64,000 nt of DNA from Prorocentrum cordatum. Taxonomy: Eukaryota; Sar; Dinophyceae; Prorocentrales; Prorocentraceae. A program made the translations under genes and the position numbers. The notes beneath the pieces were generated by a model, which saw only the letters and a program-made list of their open reading frames with translations, searched no databases and was not told the origin of the DNA. This document shows positions 54,001 through 63,027 of this stretch, piece by piece (within the stretch, counting starts at the first letter, position 1; each line of letters starts with the position of its first letter). The DNA is taken from contig CAUYUJ010005692.1 in NCBI GenBank assembly GCA_963575745.1, forward strand, positions 1 through 64,000, in the 5' to 3' direction.

Positions 54001-54450
54001 TCAAGAGGCCCCCAAAATGAGACAAGAGGGCTCCGAGATGCCACAAGATCGCTCCAAGACGCCCAAGATGGCCCCCAGGCACTCCCAAGAGGGCCCCAAG
54101 AGGCAAGATTCTATGCTGTTCCTTAGGTTTTGGATTGATTTTCGCTTTTCCAACTTTTCGACTTCCCGACGCCCCGAGACGGCCCAAGAGGCCCCTAAGA
54201 TCGCCCCAAGATGGCCCAAGAACGCTCCAGGACGGCCCAAGAGGCCTCCAAGACGGCCCAAGAGGGCCCCAGGGGCCCCCCAAGAGGGGCCCCAGAGGGG
54301 GAACACGAAACAACATTTCGAGCCCTCGGCCACAAGAGGCCCCCAGGAAGCCCCAAGAGGCCCCTTTGAAGCCCCAAGAGGCCCCCCAGAGGCCCTCAGG
54401 AGGCCCCTGGGAGGCCCCCCAAGCGGCCCCCCAAATAATCCCCCCGCGAG
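54001..54450. repeat. CAAGACGGCC family block with one core copy
   Basis: CAAGAGGCCC / CAAGATGGCC units with a core at 54,104-54,190 (TTGGATTGATTTTCGC ... CGACGCCCCGAGACGGCCC), as in the 32.2-33.6 kb block. Confidence 0.85.
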
Positions 54451-55145
54451 CACGCAAGCAAGTGCCAGCGATGCTAAAAACTCCCTTCGTGGGTTCCGAT
54501 CAGCGCTGCGAGAGACAAGAGCTCTACGAGGCTCCCGGCGGTAATCTGGTTGACGGTTTACCGCCGGCTCCCAGTTGGTCGACCCGACCAGAAAAGAAGA
54601 TGTGGTGAATTTGGGATGGTTTGCAAAGATTTGAAAGATATTTGACAATACCTCGTGGAGCTCTTCGGCATCGATGAGCTAGAGGAATTCCACAAGATGG
54701 GCCGGCGGAATGAGCGAAGCGATTGCACATCCAGCTCGGCAGCCAGCGGCTCGCAGCGGCGCCTCCTTCCGTGGGGTCAGCAACGTCTGGGGGGGGCAGC
54801 CCGCGCCTCGGTGCGCGGGCGCTGGGCCCGGCGCCGCTTTCGGTCCTGGGCAACTCGGCCTCGAGCCCGCCAGATCTGTTGGTGCACCCAGTAAAACGAC
54901 GCGAAGATCGGGACAAAATCGGATCGGGATAACTCGAAATCTCTGAGAATCGGCGGGCTTGGAGGATGTATTGGGCGCCGCGGCCGCTCCAGAGCGTTCC
55001 GGAACGCTCTGAGAGCGCTCTGGAACGCTCTGGAGCGATTCATCCCGATCCTAGCCCTGTTTTACCCAGGGATCCAACGTCGTGACTTCTGCCGCAACGT
55101 CGGCCCCAGAGGCCTCGGTGCAGACCCTCCCCGGGACCGGTCTTC
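54451..55145. other. unique DNA and second copy of the 49.98-kb repeat
   Basis: 54,450-54,890 is unique. 54,890-55,060 is copy 2 of the repeat at 49,980-50,160 and contains the perfect 22-bp palindrome at 54,990-55,011 (core GAGCGTTCCGGAACGCTC). 55,060-55,145 is the flank into which the LTR element inserted. Confidence 0.6.
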
Positions 55146-55150
55146 CATCC
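55146..55150. other. target-site duplication CATCC, left copy
   Basis: CATCC immediately precedes the 5' LTR, and CATCC immediately follows the 3' LTR (61,854-61,858). Five base pairs is the usual duplication for Ty1/copia integrases. Confidence 0.85.
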
Positions 55151-55301
55151 TGCCGACCTGGGCCCCGAGTGGGCCCTCGTGGGGAGAGCACTGGCATGCG
55201 TGCACGTATCGTGCGTGTCGTGCTGTGTCTGCAGCAGTTTGGCTTGCCTCGAGTGAGGAAAAGAGGGAGCGGGCGCCCCCTCTCCAGGAGGCCAATCTGC
55301 A
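55151..55301 (+). repeat. 5' LTR
   Basis: 151 bp, starting TGCCGACCTGGGCCCC and ending CCAATCTGCA. Includes GTGAGGAAAAGAGGGAGCGG and GCGCCCCCTCTCCAGGAG, shared with the 3' LTR. No TATA box is evident. Confidence 0.88.
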
Positions 55302-55302
55302 G

Positions 55303-55317
55303 TGGTGGTGCGGAGCG
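55303..55317 (+). promoter_or_regulatory. candidate primer-binding site
   Basis: TGGTGGTGCGGAGCG starts one base after the 5' LTR. TGG at this place complements a tRNA CCA end, and the next bases could pair with a tRNA acceptor 3' strand. The tRNA identity was not determined. Confidence 0.45.
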
Positions 55318-55390
55318 TGCTGCGCGATAGCAGGCACTGTCGCACCGGGAGGTACTGAGGGCAGTACGGACGGACTCTACGAGGTGAAGC

Positions 55391-56353
55391 ATGTCCACGG
55401 ACGACAAGGCACCAGACGGTGCGATCAGACGGTTCTCAGGCACAGGCGTCGACGCTTTCAAGGAGTATCGCTCGTGGAAGAAGTGGTCGAGAGCCTATGT
55501 CATCGTGCAGAAGGTCAAGGGAGTGCCGAACGCGGCGCTGGGGCCTATGCTGTTCATGCTGTTAGACGACGTAGCTGCTGAGGCGCTGGAGGTGATCGAG
55601 ATGGACGACCTCGAGCAGGACGGCGGCGAGAACATAGTGTACGAGACTCTGGACTTTCGGTTTCTAGATCTGGCGGCTCACGACAGGCTGGGCGAGGCAC
55701 TCCAGGAAGTGTTCACGCTGAGGCAGGTTAAGAACGAATCGATGGCGGCGTACTGCGGGAGGGCTCAGGCGGCGTTCGCCAAGGGTGAGTCCGAGGGCGT
55801 GATCCTGCCAGACATGGCTCGAGGCTTCCTACTGCTGCAGGGCGCCCACATGCCGCCGCAGGCCCTGGCCGTCGTACTGGCGGCCTCGACGAGGTCATAC
55901 GCGGAGCGAGATGTAGCGACGGCGCTGAGGACGACGTACCCAAATAGAACGACCGAGTTCAGCCAGCAGAGTAAGTCCTACGGCGCACACATTGTCGAGG
56001 ATCCCGACGAGAACCCAGACTTCGACGCGCTCATCGACGGGTATGAGAATGCCGAGGACGACGATGACACCACCCTGGACGAGAGCGAGGCCATAGAGAA
56101 GGATGAGATCCACTTCACGAGGCCGAACGTGTCGGTGCCGCTGAAGGTGGCAGCCATCGGCCACTATCAGCTCAACCTGTGTGAGACGACGAACGAGAGT
56201 CACAGGCAGATTCAGACGGCAGAGGCGGACGTGATGACAGCAGAGGTGGTGACCGACATGGAGAGGTTCGCCGCTGAAGCGACGGCGGGTTTCGATAGGG
56301 CCGGGCCGGAGCCCAGAGGCCAAATGGGATGGCATGACTTCCGCAGGGGGTGA
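55391..56353 (+). CDS. gag-like protein of the LTR element
   Basis: 320 codons from an ATG 90 bp after the 5' LTR (MSTDDKAPDGAIRRFSGTGV). Contains FKEYRSWKKWSRAYVIVQKV, a Trp/Lys-rich start like copia gag, then a helical region (DRLGEALQEVFTLRQVKNES, MPPQALAVVLAASTRSYAER) and an acidic stretch (DALIDGYENAEDDDDTTLDE). No CCHC zinc knuckle is seen. The frame closes at a TGA while protein-like sequence continues in the next frame, so gag may be joined to pol by frameshift, or the copy may be mutated. Confidence 0.75.
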   Translation: MSTDDKAPDGAIRRFSGTGVDAFKEYRSWKKWSRAYVIVQKVKGVPNAALGPMLFMLLDDVAAEALEVIEMDDLEQDGGENIVYETLDFRFLDLAAHDRLGEALQEVFTLRQVKNESMAAYCGRAQAAFAKGESEGVILPDMARGFLLLQGAHMPPQALAVVLAASTRSYAERDVATALRTTYPNRTTEFSQQSKSYGAHIVEDPDENPDFDALIDGYENAEDDDDTTLDESEAIEKDEIHFTRPNVSVPLKVAAIGHYQLNLCETTNESHRQIQTAEADVMTAEVVTDMERFAAEATAGFDRAGPEPRGQMGWHDFRRG

Positions 56354-56450
56354 CGTCGAGGATGTCAATGATGGCATGGCATCCGCAGCGGGTAAGGTTG
56401 ATGATGTCGGAGTTGGCATGACATCCGCAGGGGGTAACGTCGACAGTGAG
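56330..56450 (+). repeat. three in-phase repeats of about 48-54 bp after gag
   Basis: GGCATGACTTCCGCAGGGGG and related copies at about 56,332, 56,377 and 56,416 encode GM(T/A)SA(G/A)G.V(E/D)DV peptides. They lie in the region where a protease would be expected. No D-[ST]-G-A protease motif is visible. Confidence 0.7.
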
Positions 56451-56574
56451 ATGGAATATGGAGCATGCGACGACTCCGACGTCCTCTGGACAGCGGGCGT
56501 TGCTGATGTCATGAGCAGACGAACCAAGCGTGACATCCTGAAGGGAGTGCTGGCGGCCCAGTTGGCCGTGGGAG

Positions 56575-57100
56575 ACCGTCCGAAGCCTGGAGCTGTTCAC
56601 AGTACCGAGAGTGGCCCCAGTTCTGGAGACCATGGGCTTCGAGAACCTCGGCTCGTTCGACCTCGAGAACTGCTGGGATGCTAGACGAAATCAGACCGAC
56701 ATCACATACTACACCTGATCCGCACCGAGGAGCCGGACTGCGTCGGCATGAGTCCTCCGTGCGGCGCCCTGTCGGCACTGCAGAACTTGACGATGGACGA
56801 TGCTCGCAGAGACCTGGCTAAGTACAGTCAGACGGTGAAAGAAGCAGTTGGATATATCAGGTTCTGCGGGGTCGTGGCCCGGATGCAGATGCAGGGAGCC
56901 GGTACTTCGCGATCGAGGCTCCGACGTCTGCCAAGTCCTGGAGCTGCGCATCCATGGTGGCGCTGTGTGCTGCCGCTGGCGTGCACCGTGCATCGGTCAG
57001 CGGCTGCCAGGTCGGCCTCAAGGATTCGGTGACCCAGAAGCCGATGTCGAAGGAATGGTGCTTCGCAACCAACTCGGACATGATCAAGTGGTACCTGAAG
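56575..57100 (+). CDS. DNA C5-methyltransferase-like segment of the polyprotein
   Basis: In changing frames but continuous order: RSLELFTVPRVAPVLETMGF, with a class I methyltransferase motif I position whose glycines are replaced, and GSFDLENCWDA, motif II-like. PDCVGMSPPCGALSALQNL follows, a motif IV with the PPC catalytic cysteine. GRYFAIEAPTSAKSW stands at the motif VI E-N-P/V position, and VSGCQVGLKDSVTQKPMSKE then CFATN matches the CQYG...KPT..wTN region of phage-type C5 methyltransferases. Cytosine methyltransferases have been described in retrotransposons of dinoflagellates, so capture is plausible. Here motif I lacks F-x-G-x-G, the motif VI Asn is Ala, and frames shift near 56,705 and 56,900. 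Activity is unlikely. It might instead be a structural domain of this copia lineage. Confidence 0.5.
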
Positions 57101-58440
57101 GAGCTTCGCTGTCTGGGTGGTCATGAGCATCAGTGGTGCTTGGACAGCTCGAGGAGGGATCAAGAGGAGTACGTTCTCTCAAGTATCCAGATGGTTTGTC
57201 GGCGCCTGGCGACTGCGTTGGTCTGTCAGCTGGAACTGTATGTTATCGACTCCGGCCCTGAGGCGCTGTCGACATGGGAGGATGAGGAGGTCATCAAAGG
57301 TCGGGAGCTCACGCTGGAGACGTCACTGAGGAGGCTCCACACGAATCTTGGTCACCCGAGCAGCGAGGACATGGTGCGGATTCTGAAGCACGCCAAGGCG
57401 AGCGAGATGGTGCAGGCGATGGGTCGGCAGTTCTCATGCTCGGTGTGCGAGGGCCGCGGCTTCCCAAAGCCGTGCGGCCTGTGAAGGTGCCGTCCAAGGT
57501 GGCGACACTGAGGCTTGCCGAGATCTATGTCAAGGAGCTGCCCGGTTGGTCGGAAGGCGTAAAGGTGAAGGCCCCGAACGTCACATGTGTCCGAGCAGCG
57601 GCCTCCAGCAGATGGCTCACTTCTTCGAGGCCGAGACAGGCAAGGTGCTGAAGAAGCTGTTTGAGTCAAAGTGGTGCGAGCCATACGGTGCCCCAAAGTA
57701 CCTCCAGTGCGACGCCGGGCGGATCTATCTGGGCCAGGACATCCTCGACACCTTCGAGAAGATGGGGATCGAAGTGACGGACGCCGCAGGTGAAGCTCAC
57801 GAGCAGGTTGCACACGTGGAACGCCATGGAAACTGGTTCGAGGATATTCTCAACAAGGTGATGGATCAGATGCTGCACAAGTCCAAGGAAAAGTGGCTGG
57901 CCTGTATGCGAGCCGTGACCCTCTGGCCAAGAACTCTCTGCTGCGCGTCCATGGGTTCTCGCCGTACCAGATAGCGCTGGGCAGGAGCCCAGAGGTCCTC
58001 ACGGACATGATGCAGGAGGAGCCGGACATCGTGCGCGCAGAGCGGTACTGCATGACGAGCCGCTCGCAGCCATGGAAGGATGCAGGCCGTGCGCACGTCT
58101 GGCAGTCCTCGAGCACATGGACCATCGCGCGGCCAGAGCAGCGCTGGACGGTCGACCCATGGTGGTCTCGACATTCCAGGCGGGGAACCGAGCTGCGGTA
58201 TGGCGACGTGGCCACGGTATCCCGGGAAAGAGGGCTCATGCATGACGGCGTGGGTCTGCAGCAGTCCTCGGGGAGGTCAAGGACAACTACTGGGTCAATA
58301 TGCCGGGGGTAGAAATCAAGGCGTCGCCGGAGCAGCTGCGCCATGCCACCCAGGAGGTAAAGCTCGCGGCGGAGGTGGTCCAGCCGGAGCTGCGCGCCAT
58401 GGCCGAGGAGTTCAGGGACGGAAGCGGCCGCAGAGAGGCT
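57101..58440 (+). CDS. GAG-pre-integrase and integrase region
   Basis: RRLHTNLGHPSSEDMVRILK plus QFSCSVCEGRG form the H..H..CxxC zinc motif preceding copia integrases (about 57,325-57,465). The core follows: EIYVKELPGWSEGVKVKA, HFFEAETGKVLKKLFESKW, LQCDAGRIYLGQDILDTFEK (second catalytic Asp) and VAHVERHGNWFEDILNK (catalytic Glu). The first catalytic Asp, expected near KELPGW, reads Tyr, and frames change at about 57,485-57,600 and 57,960. The C-terminal part (MPGVEIKASPEQLRHATQEV) runs to the insertion at 58,445. Confidence 0.75.
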
Positions 58441-58444
58441 TCAT

Positions 58445-58612
58445 TGAAGGGGCCCTGGGACACACAAATAAATACACACAAATAAAAGGATTCCCCATAT
58501 TTTCCCATATTTTCTCGGTTTTCGTCTTCCCCCCCACTGCCCATATTTTTCCACATTTTCCTGGGAATCGACGATTAATTGTGTCTGTGTGTTTTTTCCC
58601 CTCCTGATTCAT
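58445..58612. mobile_element. 168-bp AT-richer insertion with TTCAT duplication
   Basis: TTCAT at 58,440-58,444 is repeated at 58,608-58,612. Removing one copy plus the insert rejoins the frame that reads RKRPQRGF upstream to MDITGDERPPG downstream. The insert is much richer in A+T than the polyprotein and has internal CCCATATTTTcc-type repeats and ACACACAAATAAATACACAC near one end versus TGTGTCTGTGTG near the other, a weak inverted match. No AG near its 3' end argues against a spliced introner. Likely a small non-autonomous insertion. Confidence 0.65.
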
Positions 58613-59340
58613 GGACATCACGGGGGATGAGCGACCTCCTGGCGCGGCAGCCGGTGGTCCCGAAGCACATCCTGAGCCCGAGGTGCCGAGCTCCACGACC
58701 CCAGTGGTCCCCGAGTCTGCGCCGTCGGAGGCGGAGGCGACGGAGGCACCCCAGGTGGCGACGAACGATTTCGGCGGGACCGAGCAGGCTGACCAGGGAG
58801 AGTACGCCGAGCCCGTGACAGGGGCCGACCAGGAAGTGTATCGACGCATCGTCGGGAAACGACCGGCGGATCCAGCTGCAGTTCGCCCACAGAAGATGCT
58901 GGCGCCCTACACTGTGAACCAGTCGCCGGACCGTCCGGCGAAGGCCCCTCGCCGGGAGGAGGAATGCGACGGCGTGCAGATGGTGAGCGTGGAGACGGGC
59001 ACTGTAGAGGCTGGAAGATGCCATGCTGGAGGACGCTGGAGGATGCTGGAAGACGCAGGAAGATGCCATGCTGGAAGACGCCCAGGACAATGAGGGGACG
59101 TTGGAAGATGCCATGCTGGCCAGCGGCAGGAGGGAGCTCAATCGTGAGGATCCGAAGTTGACGAGCTCGGAGGGCATGAGGAAGATCAGCGACGGTGTCA
59201 GGAAGGAGATGGACAACCTGTTCGTCAAGAAGCAGGCGCTGACGGTAGTGACCAGGGAGGAGTCCGACGCTGTCCGACGGGCGAGCCCAGAAATGATCGT
59301 GAGCAGCCGGATGATTCTCACAAGCAAGATCGACGACTGA
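58613..59340 (+). CDS. polyprotein linker between integrase and RT
   Basis: Acidic, Pro/Glu-rich sequence (MDITGDERPPGAAAGGPEAH, EYAEPVTGADQEVYRRIVGK), then a minisatellite of about 15-bp GGAAGATGCCATGCT units (59,015-59,120) and finally VRKEMDNLFVKKQALTVV and SRMILTSKIDD. The last part matches the E/W-K region just before copia reverse transcriptases. TGA at 59,338-59,340 and 59,368-59,370 interrupt the same frame that continues GTEVVKGRL and SQGYMDPDL. Confidence 0.65.
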
Positions 59341-59382
59341 GGTACGGAGGTGGTCAAGGGCCGGCTGTGAAGTCAGGGCTAT

Positions 59383-60790
59383 ATGGACCCAGACCTGATG
59401 CAGCTCGTGCGCGAGAACAAGACGTCGTCTCCAACGCTGTCTCAGAACGGGAAGGTTGTGGCCTACCAGCTGCTGGCGTCCCACGGGTTCCAGGTCCAGA
59501 TCGGCGACGTGGAGGGGGCGTTCCTCGAGGCAGATCCCATCAAGCGCGACGGCGGCGACCTGTGCCTGAAGCAGCCCCGTGGCAGACTACCTGGCCTACA
59601 TCCCGACCAACTGCTCAGGGTCATCAGGCCGATCTACGGGTTCAACGACGCCGCTGCTCAGTGGCGGGGTAAGTTTCGGACTACGGTGCTGGGCTGGAAG
59701 CCCAAAGATGGTGGAGATGGCTGGCGCCAGTCCACGATGGACCTGTTCTTGATTTTCTTGTTCGAGGGCCGCAACCTTCGAGGCCTCATCTCGACGGTCA
59801 CGTTGATGACATTCTCACTGGTGAGAAAGGAAAAACGTACAACGCCTTTCTCCAATACCTCAGGTCCAAGTTCCCGTTCCCCAAGTGGAAGACCGGCGAG
59901 GGGAAGTCTCGTGGCTCGTATCTGGTCCAGGACCAGAAGACTATGGAAATCACTGTGTCCCGGAAAGAGTTCGCCGAGTCTTTGAAACCAGCAAGTGTGA
60001 GACCCCGGGCCCCGCCGGACAGCCCACCCACGGCGAAGGAGATCGCCAATTTCAGAGCGATGCTGGGAAGTGGGAACTGGCTCGCTCGAGAGTCTCGTCC
60101 TGATCTTGCAGTGCAGGTGTCCATGAGTAAGCAGTGTATGCCCAAACCCACGGTAGTCGAGGTGAGACACGGGAACACGATCGTACGTCGAGCTAAACAG
60201 TTTTCGAGCTTGTCCTGGAATGTCCTCCCGATCCCGATCGAGCGACTCCGAAACATCATGCACGCCGATGCCTCGAACCAGAACGCGACGAAGTCCAGAA
60301 CCCAGGCGGGCTACGTGATCGCAGCGACCGGCGAGAGCATGATCAGAAACGAGCTGAGCCCCTGGAGCCCCCTTGTTTGGAAGAGCTACCGTCTGCGACG
60401 CGTGACGTCTTCGACCCCTGCCGCCGAGACCCAGGCCCAGGTGGAAGGCCCAGGGCACCTGGAGCGGACAGCGTGCCTGATCCTGGAGGGGAGTGTTGGG
60501 GACTTCTGTCTGCGTCGACGCTCTGAGTTCATGCCCAGGTTGACCCCTATTGCGGTGACGGACTGCAAATCGTTGTATGACCAGATCATCCATTGTGGGA
60601 GTGCTGGCGCAAGTTCCGGTAAACGAGTGGCGGTGGATCTGGTTGTTACCAAAGCGAGTGTGCGACGATTGGGTGTGAGTTATCGTTGGGTTCCCTCTGG
60701 GCTACAGCTGGCTGATATTCTAACTCAAGACAAAGCCGAGCCAGCCGACATGTTGAGTGCCACGATGACACGCGGGGTATACCAGCTAGC
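59383..60790 (+). CDS. reverse transcriptase (RVT_2 type) and RNase H
   Basis: RT: SPTLSQNGKVVAYQLLASHG and VQIGDVEGAFLEADPI (motif A, D-V-x-G-A-F-L), then LRVIRPIYGFNDAAAQWRGK. After a frame change near 59,770, DGHVDDILTGEKG carries the DD catalytic pair. RSKFPFPKWKTGEGKSRGSY and NFRAMLGSGNWLARESRPDL are the thumb/connection. RNase H: IMHADASNQN (Asp), TPAAETQAQVEG (Glu), AVTDCKSLYDQIIH (Asp), SGLQLADILTQDKAEP (Asp). All four expected acidic residues are present. The 59,943 frame alone covers RNase H intact. Two or three one-base changes separate RT parts. Confidence 0.85.
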
Positions 60791-60792
60791 CG

Positions 60793-61606
60793 ATGAACCA
60801 GCCGTCATGGCAGCAGCAGCCCAAGAGCGTGTCCGTCGTCAGCGTCTTTCAGCCCGAACCAAGAAGGCGAGTTCAGGCCGGCCGCCCAAGCATCCTGAGA
60901 CCGTATCCGCCAGATCGCGGTCCAAGGCGGATGGTCAAGTTCGAGAGCAGGCTGTCCGAGGCTCAAGTCAGGAACATGTTCGAGAGCATTCAAGTGGAGC
61001 CTGTACGACATTCGGGCACGACGTGCAAAGTATTGACGAAAATGCTGACGCTAGGAGATGTCGAGAACCGCGGGAGCCGCATCAAGGTGACGGCGACGTG
61101 GAGCAAGGGGACCGGCAACATAGCGATCAGGACGGCTGCGATGGTCGAGGACGCAGCCCTGACGTACCTAGACGCCTGGGACCCGGGACAGTGTGTATGC
61201 CGCTCTGCTGATGGACATGGATCCGGAGATGCTGGAGGGTATGCAAGAGACGACCGCGGCCCTGAGGATTCCAGCCGAGCACAGCTACGAGGGTCCAGGT
61301 CTGTCCGATTCGGACGCGTGGAGTGTCGTTTCATCGAAGATGCCGGACGATCCAGAGTTCTCTCTGGCCATCGAGCGTCTCTGCGAGTGGGGAAACCAAG
61401 GGCTGGAGGAGTACGAGGAGGAGCGCATGAGGTTCGTTCGCATGATGATCCGCGAGTTTCGTGCTCCGAAGAGGTACCTTCTCCCGTCCGTGGACGAGGA
61501 GATGGACCCCGGGGCAGGGGAGGGTGAGCCAGCCTCAGACCCGACCACCGCAGCTGGTGCAGCCGCCGCCCCGGGCCGTGCCAAGCCGTCAGCCCGTGGC
61601 AAGTAG
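60793..61606 (+). CDS. extra open region between RNase H and 3' LTR
   Basis: The 60,793 frame overlaps the end of RNase H and reads MVKFESRLSEAQVRNMFESI, TCKVLTKMLTLGDVENRGSR and AMVEDAALTYLDAWDPG. A one-base change near 61,190 then gives VYAALLMDMDPEMLEGMQET, DDPEFSLAIERLCEWGNQGL and YEEERMRFVRMMIREFRAPK, ending in an Ala/Pro-rich tail at TAG 61,604-61,606, about 100 bp before the 3' LTR. Soluble, acidic, no signal or membrane segment, so not envelope-like. Copia elements usually end with RNase H; this is either an accessory protein or a C-terminal extension. I do not recognise a family. Confidence 0.55.
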
Positions 61607-61708
61607 TTTTCTTCGAAGACGCGATGCGGCCATGACACGCTTTTGTGTCTAGGAGGCCCGAGTGCGCCGGTGCAGCCTCAATGACGCACGAATTGTAGTT
61701 TTTATCAG

Positions 61709-61853
61709 TGCTGATCTGGGCCCCTCGTGGGCCCTCGTGGGTAGAGCATTGACATGCGTGTACGTATCGTGCGTGTTTTGTCTGCAGCATTTTGGCTGCC
61801 TCTGGTGAGGAAAAGAGGGAGCGGGCGCCCCCTCTCCAGGAGCCCAATCTGCA
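61709..61853 (+). repeat. 3' LTR
   Basis: 145 bp, TGCTGATCTGGGCCCCTCGT to CCAATCTGCA, aligned along its whole length to 55,151-55,301. Followed by CATCC (61,854-61,858), the second target-site copy. The preceding bases (TTTTTATCAG) are not a polypurine tract. Confidence 0.88.
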
Positions 61854-61858
61854 CATCC

Positions 61859-62440
61859 TGAGTCGTTTCATGACGGGCCCGGAGCTCGTTGGGGCCCCCC
61901 TGGAGGCCGAAAACTGCCAAAGATTTTCTCCCGTCGTGATTTGCTCGTGACGCGAGAATCTCGGGGCACGGCGCTGGACATCGCACGCGTCTCGGCCGAC
62001 AGAACCCAGGGGACGCCCCAATCGGCGCAGACGCCCCGGGCGGGCACGCGCGCCCCTTGGCACGCCGGCTGGCGGTGGCATCCAGGATTCGAAGGCCCAG
62101 GCCAGGCGCGAGGCTGGGCCCGGGCCCATCGCCAATCCCGCGGCCAGGGCCATTCCCGACGATGCCAGAGCGAAGCGCTCCAGCACCAGGTCGAGACACC
62201 TGCTGCGGACTTCACCGTGCAAGTCCGCTGGGACGAAGACGCGGGGAGGGGACCCTGGATCGAGGCCAGGAGAGAGGAGAAGGACGACAGCGAGGAGCGG
62301 GCCCGGGACCCGAGCAAGAAGACGAGCGAGAAAGGTGCGTTTGGGCCCAGTCCTTCCGCAGGCCGTGCGCCCGCGCGCAGGGACCGAGGTTCATTTCGAG
62401 ACAGCAAGCCGTACGATGTCCAATCTGCTCCGTAGCCTCT
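61859..62440. other. unique GC-rich DNA, possible coding, undecided
   Basis: Long open frames on both strands (plus 61,941-62,435 and minus 61,868-62,596) with mutually exclusive Arg/Ala/Pro-rich translations. No motif. The plus frame has a charged coiled stretch (RREEKDDSEERARDPSKKTS). Confidence 0.35.
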
Positions 62441-62800
62441 TAAACTGCAGCTGCCCCGGACAGGTGTCCGTAACGTGCGAGGCTCGCTTCGAGTTCGCTT
62501 CGCGCTGCCAGCGTTGCTGCCAGGAACCGCACCCCCAGCGTGCTGGCTCGCGGGCGGCACATATCGCATCTCCAGCACTGTCGGCAGCAATAACACTCCG
62601 AGTGAGCTGGCTCGCTTCTGGTGCGCTTCGCGTTGCCAGCATTGCTACCAACGTTCTTGCCGGAAACCCATTCCGAGCGTACCAGCTCGAGGCCCGCGCA
62701 CATTGCGCTGCCAGCGCTGCTGCCGTCGTTGCTGCCAGGAAGTTCACCTCGAGCGTGCCTGCTCGCCTGCCCCACTGCATTGTCTTGCAGCGTCGGCGTT
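62441..62800. repeat. degenerate tandem repeat of about 70-90 bp
   Basis: Three to four loose copies containing CGCTGCCAGCGTTGCTGCCA ... CGAGCGTGCTGGCTCG (about 62,500; 62,625; 62,705). Frames on both strands are Cys/Ala/Arg-rich because of the repeat. Confidence 0.7.
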
Positions 62801-62833
62801 TTCCGCTGCGAGGCTTGGACTCAGTCTGCTCAT

Positions 62834-63027
62834 GGGTACCCCAGATTTCGTAATAAAAGGGAGGCGGTCTGGACCCTCCAAGACAAGCCATTTCAGACCC
62901 CCCCCCCGTGGGATAACCCTCCAAAACATTGTCCCCAGACCCCCCCCCGGCCCTCCAAGATAGCCTGGGAGAGACCCCCCCCCCGAAACGAGACCCTCCT
63001 CCCTTTATTGCGAAATCTGGAGTACCC
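62834..63027. repeat. foldback element with 30-31 bp terminal inverted repeats
   Basis: Left end 62,834-62,864 (GGGTACCCCAGATTTCGTAA onward) is the near-exact reverse complement of 62,998-63,027, with about two mismatches and one gap. The interior holds three copies of a GACCCCCCCCCC-ended unit spaced 40-60 bp. No coding capacity. No target-site duplication is obvious. MITE-like or locally inverted duplication. Confidence 0.8.

Larger units (their letters stand above)
55151..61853 (+). mobile_element. Ty1/copia-type LTR retrotransposon, full length, frame-disrupted
   Basis: Bounded by short LTRs (151 and 145 bp) that start TG and end CA, with a CATCC duplication outside. Internal order is gag, a methyltransferase-like segment, GAG-pre-integrase zinc motif, integrase, reverse transcriptase and RNase H, i.e. 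integrase before RT, the copia order. A further open region lies between RNase H and the 3' LTR. The LTRs differ at about 15% of aligned positions plus small gaps, so insertion is not recent. Several frame changes, two in-frame TGAs before RT and an insertion at 58,445 make it non-autonomous now. No clear polypurine tract precedes the 3' LTR. This is the only confidently plus-strand coding block in the window. Confidence 0.9.

Noticed and set aside
61786-61800. CAGCATTTTGGCT in the 3' LTR as a relic of the dinoflagellate spliced leader
   Set aside because: It resembles the leader core but lacks one base and the conserved CTCAAG end, and the 5' LTR copy diverges at the same place.
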